Shown here in pieces: positions 5,321 through 10,613 of a stretch of DNA of 10,613 nt. Within the stretch, counting starts at the first letter, position 1, and the number at the start of each line of letters is the position of its first letter. The notes under the pieces are model-generated. The model had not been told where the DNA came from, did not search any database, and saw only the letters and a list, made by a program, of their open reading frames with translations. The position numbers and the translations under genes are program-made. Source of the DNA: Armatimonadota bacterium (GTDB lineage Bacteria; Armatimonadota; Zipacnadia; Zipacnadales; FEN-943); contig JANZZA010000256.1 of the NCBI GenBank assembly GCA_026419655.1, forward strand, positions 1-10,613. Direction: 5' to 3'.

Positions 5321-7711
5321 ATGCGGGCCAGGTTGTGTCTGTTCTTACAGGTGGCTTGTCTCGGAGCACTGGCTGTGTGGCTGGCCGGTGCATTGTCGGC
5401 CCAGCAAGCCCCCGGCGGAAAACCGTCTCTGAACATCTACCGGACTCTTGCGATTCCGTGGGTTGGTGCCCAGGTGGAATACCGTGCAGTGTTGACCGAC
5501 GCCGTAGCTGGGTCGCGTTGGGAAGTTGTTCTCCTTCGGCGGCACGGCAAAAACGAAGAAGTGCTGGCGCGGGGTGCTGTAACGGCGGGCGAGGATGGGA
5601 AAGCATCCCTGCCGGCCAGCGCGGTCTTCCAGAAAGCAGCTTGGTACACTATCGAGGCACGGGCCACGGCCCCGGGCAAGCCGCCGCTGCAGGCGACCCT
5701 CCAGGTGCCCGTGACTGCACGGCGCGTGGATTTTGCCTGGTATCAGGCCGAGGCGGGCCACGAGCTCCGCTGGCCGACCGTGCAGCTCTCGTGCCCCGAG
5801 GAGCACAAGGACTATTGGAAAAACCGGGGCGTGATTCCCGCCCGGTGGTGCGGGGCTGCCTGCGGCGCTGATAAGCCCATCGAGCACTTCATCCGCGGCT
5901 GGAGTAGCCACGAAGCCATAGCCATTGACGAGTTCCTTGGCCCTCCGGAGCACCTCGAAAAGTTCTATAAGGCCCTCGTGGAGGCCCGGAAGCTCAACCC
6001 TAGCGGTTTCATCGCGGTGTGGTTTTCGGGCGGTGGGGAGTACTGGCCCAGACTGCGCGACGTGATTGACCTGTTCCTGCCGGAAATTTACCTCAACTAT
6101 CTCGGCTTTAATCTCTCACGCTTCGACTCCTACATCCGCCACGCACGCGAGAGCGGCTGTTTTGACAAGATGCTGCCGGGGCTGGGCATAAATGTCGTCA
6201 CGGATGACAAGGGTAACGTGCGCGGCAGGCCCAAACCAGAAGAAATCGTGGCCCAGGTGCGCTATCTCAAACAGATAGCTCCTGACCTGCGGGGCCTGGC
6301 GTTTTTTACTTACAGCAGCGCGGAGCCCGCCGTGCGGGAAGCGGCGGACCAGGCTTGTGAGGATTATTTCCTGCGTCCGGTAGCAGACCTGGTGGACTTT
6401 CGCATAAGTCCCGTGCGTGGCCGGCCAGGGGATTCTGCCACCGCTTACTTCACTGTCCGCAACGCTGGCGGGATGCCGGCCAGCAGTCTTCAACTGTGGC
6501 TGGTAGATGGCGCAGAGAAGAAACTGGCGTGGAAGGGCGGCCTTGAGGCCGGGGCCGAGAGCAAGCTGTCCTTCACCTGGCGGCCGCGGCCTGGCTGGCG
6601 AGAAGCGACGCTGAAAATCGCGCCGGTGGCTGGGGTGACAGTTTTGCGCGGCGAGCAGCAAGCCGCCGTAGTGCGTCTGGCCTCCGCAGCTCCGCTCGCT
6701 TTTTCTCGGCACGTGCAGCCACCTGCCGGTCCCGTGCCGGTGTTCTTGCCAGTGTCCAAGGAATTTGCGGTCTCTGCGGCCGCTCCTGTTAGCCCCGCCG
6801 GGAAAGTCGCAGCGGGCCCGGCCGCACCGGTCCAGATTATTGACGGCCCGGATGGGCGCCGCGCTGTGTGGCTGGACGCGCAGTCTGTCGGCGGCCCCAA
6901 GCTCTGGCAACTTTCCCAGGCGCAGCCACCGGCCAAGGAAGCCGTCCACACCTCCAGCGAGGGAGCCACCTTCACAGTCGCCTCTGGCAGGGCAAGCTTT
7001 GTCCTAGATGCCTCGCAGGACGCACTTACTTCCATCAAATTCGACGGGCATGAAATACTGGCCTCGCCATGGAAGATGAGCTGGGAAGCGTGGCGAGGTT
7101 TCGGTGAGCCGACAGTCGAGTGTGGCCCGCTCGGTTGCGTAATCACTGTTCCGGTGCGCAATGAGCTTATCGAGGGATATTCCAGGTATGCCTTTGTGGG
7201 TGGCTTTGCAGAGATTACGCGGTGGTTCCGGCCGCTGGCCGGAGAAGTGGAAGTGCCCGGCGCCGGAGAAGGTGCTCGTTTGGAACAGCGCCCCGGGTCT
7301 TTTGCATCCATGTTCGGCCTGGGCAGCCCCGTTGGTACCGGCCGGCTTGAGGTGACAAGCGAGTACCGCGACCTGTACTTCGGCCAGATTTCGCTGGCGC
7401 CCGAGCACTGTGAGCGGGCTGGGTGGCTGGATTTCGCGTGGGATGAGCCGTATCCGGTGGGGATGGGTGTGGCCATCGCGCGCAAGTGGGCCATGCAGGC
7501 GTCGCGCGTAGACTACGACGTCACGCGCCTGTATGACGCTGCGGACTGGATTGAGATAGCCTACGTCTGGGGCAGGCCCGTCGCCGTCGGCGAGGAGTGG
7601 TCACGGGTGTACCTGGTGCCACACGGGCCGATGGCGGTAGACCGTGGGCAACCTGTGCCGGCCCAGGCTCTTTATGACAGCGTGCGGCTGCCTGCCCAGC
7701 TAATAAAGTAA
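5321..7711 (+). CDS. exported multidomain protein: TIM-barrel-like region, CARDB-like domain, C-terminal beta-rich region
   Basis: No family name can be given with confidence; the layout suggests an uncharacterised glycan-active enzyme acting outside the cytoplasm. Residues 1-27 form a clear Sec signal peptide (MRAR, a hydrophobic core, likely cleavage after ALSA at 27). Residues about 37-132 look like a beta-sandwich. About 136-350 resemble a (beta/alpha)8-like region with AIAIDEFLG (199-207), FIAVWFSGGGEYW (230-242), FLPEIYLNYLG and LRGLAFFTYS at its end. D203 and E204 after a predicted strand are candidate catalytic acids. About 353-440 look like a CARDB-type adhesion domain (VDFRISP, TVRNAGG, SFTWRP). 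A Pro/Ala-rich linker follows, then a beta-rich region (about 535-790) resembling the supersandwich domains of other sugar enzymes. The start is secure: AGGAGGTGA lies 7 nt from ATG. Same orientation as both neighbours, suggesting a related role. Confidence 0.85.
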   Translation: MRARLCLFLQVACLGALAVWLAGALSAQQAPGGKPSLNIYRTLAIPWVGAQVEYRAVLTDAVAGSRWEVVLLRRHGKNEEVLARGAVTAGEDGKASLPASAVFQKAAWYTIEARATAPGKPPLQATLQVPVTARRVDFAWYQAEAGHELRWPTVQLSCPEEHKDYWKNRGVIPARWCGAACGADKPIEHFIRGWSSHEAIAIDEFLGPPEHLEKFYKALVEARKLNPSGFIAVWFSGGGEYWPRLRDVIDLFLPEIYLNYLGFNLSRFDSYIRHARESGCFDKMLPGLGINVVTDDKGNVRGRPKPEEIVAQVRYLKQIAPDLRGLAFFTYSSAEPAVREAADQACEDYFLRPVADLVDFRISPVRGRPGDSATAYFTVRNAGGMPASSLQLWLVDGAEKKLAWKGGLEAGAESKLSFTWRPRPGWREATLKIAPVAGVTVLRGEQQAAVVRLASAAPLAFSRHVQPPAGPVPVFLPVSKEFAVSAAAPVSPAGKVAAGPAAPVQIIDGPDGRRAVWLDAQSVGGPKLWQLSQAQPPAKEAVHTSSEGATFTVASGRASFVLDASQDALTSIKFDGHEILASPWKMSWEAWRGFGEPTVECGPLGCVITVPVRNELIEGYSRYAFVGGFAEITRWFRPLAGEVEVPGAGEGARLEQRPGSFASMFGLGSPVGTGRLEVTSEYRDLYFGQISLAPEHCERAGWLDFAWDEPYPVGMGVAIARKWAMQASRVDYDVTRLYDAADWIEIAYVWGRPVAVGEEWSRVYLVPHGPMAVDRGQPVPAQALYDSVRLPAQLIK

Positions 7712-7828
7712 CCATTCGCCTCACCTGGGCGCACACTTGCCATCTTTTTCGGCGCTCTTCTGGCAGGCGCGTGCGGCCGAAGCAGCGCGAAAAACTTTCT
7801 GAAGGGGAGCGTGGGGGGTAGCCCCTTT

Positions 7829-7858
7829 CAAAGGTGCCTGTTGCACAACCCACCTTTG
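7829..7858. repeat. 8-bp perfect inverted repeat
   Basis: CAAAGGTG (7829-7836) pairs with CACCTTTG (7851-7858) around a 14-nt loop containing GTTGCACAAC. It directly follows a weaker AAGGGG/CCCCTT stem (7802-7827). No T-run follows; perhaps a processed 3' end of the 5321 transcript. Confidence 0.4.
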
Positions 7859-7939
7859 CGCACGCTGACTTCCCTAGCGAGTACGACCTTGGGACCGCAA
7901 AGATAACACCTTCTGCGCCCTTCAGCCCCAAGATGGGCG

Positions 7940-7955
7940 TTTTGCAACGGTTTCC
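7940..7955 (+). repeat. dispersed motif TTTTGCAACGGTTTCC, copy 3, with a tandem CGGTTTCC
   Basis: It differs by one base from 707-722. Its last 8 bases, CGGTTTCC (7948-7955), are repeated exactly at 7959-7966 (11-bp period). An 11-bp period is about one helical turn, as seen in some protein-binding sites, but no binding protein can be named. Confidence 0.4.
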
Positions 7956-8127
7956 AATCGGTTTCCACACAACACCTTTTTCAAAGGGCGTCCTCCAGAA
8001 TGACTCTTTGCAGAAGGGACTCTTGAGAAGACCCGCCGGAGCATTTTACTCGCTGCTAGTGGCCATGTCCGCGCCCTTGTGAGGAGGAATCGCGAAAGCT
8101 TCGCAGAAGCGCTGTACTGTTCACTGA

Positions 8128-8149
8128 GGCAACCGTTTTTGGCATTGCC
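8128..8149 (+). promoter_or_regulatory. leader hairpin just upstream of the 8170 gene's ribosome-binding site
   Basis: GGCAACC (8128-8134) pairs with GG (8141-8142) and TTGCC (8145-8149), with a two-base CA bulge and a loop GTTTTT. It ends 3 nt before the Shine-Dalgarno AAGGAGG (8153-8159), so it could affect ribosome access without covering the site. Weak evidence. Confidence 0.25.
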
Positions 8150-8169
8150 CCGAAGGAGGAAAGAAGCCT

Positions 8170-10613
8170 ATGAGCGGACCGAATTTGGTTTGGGCGCTGG
8201 CGCGTATGGGCCTGCTGGCGGCAGCGGCCTCGGCTGGAGAAGTAAGATATGGCATCGGCCAATGGCCGGAGCGCGGGCATGGAAATCACCGGGCAGTTTT
8301 GCGTGTCTCCGAGCAGGCTGATGCTGTACGGGCGCATATCGAGTGGCGCCGCCGCGACCGAAATCCCGAAAAGAAAGCCGTCCTGGTCTTCGACTCGCAG
8401 GGCCAGCGCGTCATGAACGTTGTCTGCATTGAGGTGCGGCGCGAATATGGCGACATCGTCTTCCAGCCCATCAACGGGCCCGGTGAGTACTACGTCTACT
8501 ACCTGCCCTACAATCCCGGCGTTGGTAACTTCGATGACCCCGGCACGTATTTCCCACCCGAAGACACGGCCTCCCCGCAGTGGCGAGCGGCCAATGGCCT
8601 TACGCCCGAGGGTATAGCTGAAGGCCGCTGGCGCAATCTACCGCAGGCGGAGCTTGTTGAAATTCAGGCGCGTGGCGAATTCCACCGCATGGACCCCATG
8701 GAAGTCATCGCCACCGAGGAAGAAGTGCAAGCCCTGCTGGCCGCCCATTCCGGCCGGACCTATCTGCTCTTCCCGGAGGACAGAAAATTCCCCATCAGGA
8801 TGCCTGACGACCTGCCCTATCGCTGGATACAGCTCGGCCCGAGAGAAGAATTCGAGGGTCAGGCCCAGCCCAACGAGTACTATTGCTTCCAGATAGGCGT
8901 CTGGGCGGCCCGCAGGGCCATATCGGACGTAAAGCTAACTTTCAGCGACCTGGTGGGACCGGGCGGAAAGAAAATAGCTGCGCGGGAATTTACCTGCTTC
9001 AACCTTGAAGGCACAGACTGGCTGGGCCGGCCGATGAAGAAAAAGTTCGACGTGGCCGAGGGGATGGTGAGGGCGCTGTGGTGCGGTTTTATGGTGCCGC
9101 GAGACGCGCAGGGGCTTTATCAGGGGACTGTACGGGTCCAGCCCATCGGCGCCGAGGCGACAGATGTAAAACTGCGGATAAACGTAAGCGGCCCCGTCCT
9201 GGAAGACCACGGCGATAGCGAGCTCTGGCGTATGTCGCGGCTGCGCTGGCTGAACTCGACCCTTGGCATAGATGACGAAGTGGTGCCTCCTCTGACGCCG
9301 CTTAAGGTCAAGGGCGATACGGTGGAGTGCATCCTGCGGGCGGTGAGGTTCGGCCCCACGGGCCTGCCGGTGAGCATCAAAGCAAACGAGCGTGAGATAC
9401 TTGCGCGGCCTGTGGAATTCCTGGTCGAGACAGAACGGGGTGTTGTCAGATGGGCCAGCGCAAGCAGTCGCACCACCAAAACCAAACCGGCCGCAGTCTG
9501 GCGAGAAGCCACCGCTTCCGCTCAGGACGTGTCCCTGGCGGTCAGCACCAAGATGGAAGCCGACGGCTGCATCGAGTACAGGGCCACGCTACGGCCTAAG
9601 AAGAATCTTTTTGTTAGGGACATCCGCCTGGAGCTGCCGGTTCGCGCGGACATAGCCAAATACATGATGGGACTGGGCTGTCGGGGCGGGTATCGGCCGG
9701 CCTCCTGGCGCTGGAAGTGGGACATCGAGCGCGCGAATAATCAGTTATGGATTGGTGACTACGACGCTGGCATTCAGTTAACGCTCCAGTTGCCGCAGGA
9801 CGTGTGGGTGGGGGATTTTCATGATACGGGCCTGCCGGAGTCGTGGCACAACGACGGTAAGGGCGGCTGTGATGTGGTCGAGGAGCGCGGCCAGGTCCTG
9901 GTGCGCGCCTATACGGGCGACCGCCAGCTTCGGAGAGGTCAGGAGCTTCAATTCCGCTTCCGATTCATCGTCACACCCGTCAAGCCCATTGACCGCAACC
10001 ACTGGAACTGGCGCTACGGGGACGTTTCGGGCGACGGAAATATCCTGCATGTCCACCACGCGAGCTGGGAGAACCCCTACATCAACTATCCCTTCATCTA
10101 CGCCGACCGCCTTGCTGAGACCGTGCGCAACGTCAAGTCCATAAAGACGCGGCGGGGCGACGGGATGCTCATTTATCCGGCCGAGGGCAACATAAATCCT
10201 GAGCGGGGCAGCCTGCACGTCTGGGCACGCATACTCTTTGACCCGCACGAGGGCAAGCCCGGCGATGCCCGGTATAATCACTCTCTTTTCGGTCTGGAGT
10301 GGCCTAATGGGGACGCGGTTGGCTTCTACTGGAACGTTGACGACCGCGGGATGAGGGCTTACGTGCGCGAAGGTCCGCCGGAACGCAACCAGTATCCCAT
10401 CCTTTTCGGCACTCACCAGCCCGACTGGCAGAAGGGCCAGAGGCATCTGTTGACGCTATCCTGGGGCGACCAACTGGCCATTTACGTGGACGGGAAGCTC
10501 CAAGGCGCCGGGCCATACCGCGGCACGCGCCCGACTCCTCTCGCCGGCGCAATGCTGGAGTTCAGGGGCGAGTTTGCCCTTGACGCGATAAAGATTACCG
10601 ACCAGCCCTACGT
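8170..10613 (+). CDS. GH123-like (DUF6067-type) protein with LamG domain, 3' end outside the window
   Basis: The frame is open from ATG 8170 to the window end (814 complete codons) without a stop. AAGGAGG at 8153-8159 lies 10 nt before the ATG. Residues 1-21 resemble a signal peptide (core LLAAAASA, likely cut before G22), although R12 sits close to the core. About 22-335 are beta-rich without a family I can name. From about 349 I recognise motifs of a GH123-related family: SELWRMSRLRWLNSTLGIDD (350-369), GGYRPASWRWKWD (506-518) and HWNWRYG (611-617). These lead to NPYINYPF (635-642), which I expect to open the catalytic barrel. Instead, a LamG/concanavalin-like domain follows (about 658-814; SLHVWARILFDP, HLLTLSWGDQLAIYVDGK, EFALDAIKITDQ). 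The catalytic residues, if present, lie beyond the edge. Glycan hydrolysis is inferred from family resemblance only. Runs in the same direction as the 2122 and 5321 genes. Confidence 0.8.
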   Translation, partial: MSGPNLVWALARMGLLAAAASAGEVRYGIGQWPERGHGNHRAVLRVSEQADAVRAHIEWRRRDRNPEKKAVLVFDSQGQRVMNVVCIEVRREYGDIVFQPINGPGEYYVYYLPYNPGVGNFDDPGTYFPPEDTASPQWRAANGLTPEGIAEGRWRNLPQAELVEIQARGEFHRMDPMEVIATEEEVQALLAAHSGRTYLLFPEDRKFPIRMPDDLPYRWIQLGPREEFEGQAQPNEYYCFQIGVWAARRAISDVKLTFSDLVGPGGKKIAAREFTCFNLEGTDWLGRPMKKKFDVAEGMVRALWCGFMVPRDAQGLYQGTVRVQPIGAEATDVKLRINVSGPVLEDHGDSELWRMSRLRWLNSTLGIDDEVVPPLTPLKVKGDTVECILRAVRFGPTGLPVSIKANEREILARPVEFLVETERGVVRWASASSRTTKTKPAAVWREATASAQDVSLAVSTKMEADGCIEYRATLRPKKNLFVRDIRLELPVRADIAKYMMGLGCRGGYRPASWRWKWDIERANNQLWIGDYDAGIQLTLQLPQDVWVGDFHDTGLPESWHNDGKGGCDVVEERGQVLVRAYTGDRQLRRGQELQFRFRFIVTPVKPIDRNHWNWRYGDVSGDGNILHVHHASWENPYINYPFIYADRLAETVRNVKSIKTRRGDGMLIYPAEGNINPERGSLHVWARILFDPHEGKPGDARYNHSLFGLEWPNGDAVGFYWNVDDRGMRAYVREGPPERNQYPILFGTHQPDWQKGQRHLLTLSWGDQLAIYVDGKLQGAGPYRGTRPTPLAGAMLEFRGEFALDAIKITDQPY

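Larger units (their letters stand above)
7712..8169. other. 458-bp intergenic region with hairpins and a motif copy, no gene called
   Basis: One short plus-strand frame (7834-8082) is open but starts with GTG, has no convincing ribosome-binding site and an unremarkable composition, so I do not call it. Two hairpins abut: AAGGGG/CCCCTT (7802-7827) and CAAAGGTG/CACCTTTG (7829-7858). The dispersed motif follows at 7940-7955. A pair of overlapping, mutually exclusive hairpins lies at 8092-8104 (GCGAA/TTCGC) and 8098-8110 (GCTTC/GAAGC). No intrinsic terminator with a T-run was found for the 5321 gene. GAGGAGG at 8081-8087 resembles a ribosome-binding site but has no start codon at a usable distance. 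Confidence 0.4.

Noticed and set aside
6490..7494. Long minus-strand open frame (334 codons) opposite the 5321 gene
   Set aside because: It lies wholly inside the well-supported plus-strand gene and has a Ser/Pro/Arg-rich translation typical of the antisense frame of GC-rich coding DNA.
7834..8082. 82-codon plus-strand frame between the 5321 and 8170 genes
   Set aside because: It has a GTG start inside a hairpin arm with no suitable ribosome-binding site and no recognisable domain; it spans the dispersed motif.
8081..8087. GAGGAGG as a ribosome-binding site for an extra gene
   Set aside because: No ATG, GTG or TTG follows at a usable distance; the real start is at 8170 with its own site at 8153-8159.
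1..10613. CRISPR array, insertion sequence or rRNA
   Set aside because: No regularly spaced direct repeats, transposase-like frame with terminal inverted repeats, or rRNA-like conserved stretch was seen anywhere in the window.

Overview
The window is GC-rich bacterial DNA with strong Shine-Dalgarno sites. It combines two housekeeping genes (rpsT, wrbA) with a run of three large same-strand genes for carbohydrate-active-enzyme-like proteins. The mix of GH123/DUF4091, a CBM9-like domain, CARDB, LamG and a GH123-like (DUF6067-type) protein is typical of the Armatimonadota and Planctomycetota/Lentisphaerota/Hydrogenedentota lineages. Armatimonadota is my best guess, with modest confidence, because no phylogenetic marker could be searched.

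Layout: (1) 1-40, the first 13 codons of an unidentified minus-strand gene that leaves the window. (2) 41-273, a divergent control region with a candidate promoter and a perfect 10-bp hairpin in the rpsT leader. (3) 274-549, rpsT (ribosomal protein S20). (4) 550-1202, a long spacer between the convergent rpsT and wrbA that holds several inverted repeats and two copies of a TTTTGCAACAGT motif. (5) 1203-1826, wrbA on the minus strand, preceded by a possible 54-codon small ORF (1832-1996) that ends 5 nt before its start codon. (6) 2122-4950, a 942-aa CBM9-like plus GH123 protein, followed by an intrinsic terminator. (7) 5321-7711, a 796-aa exported protein with a TIM-barrel-like region, a CARDB-like domain and a C-terminal beta-rich region; its Shine-Dalgarno site lies inside a hairpin. 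(8) 8170-10613, a GH123-like protein, cut by the window edge, with a LamG domain placed at the start of its expected catalytic region.

The three large genes have the same orientation but are separated by 370 and 458 bp. The first ends at a terminator, so they look like neighbouring transcription units rather than a tight operon. All three look built to bind or process glycans outside the cytoplasm. The first is the only one whose catalytic residues (an adjacent Asp-Glu pair of GH123 beta-N-acetylgalactosaminidases) can be seen directly. No transporter, regulator, sulfatase, mobile element, CRISPR array, rRNA or tRNA was recognised. The most novel material is the domain architecture of the second and third large proteins, the hairpin over the 5321 ribosome-binding site, and the structured rpsT-wrbA spacer with its dispersed motif.
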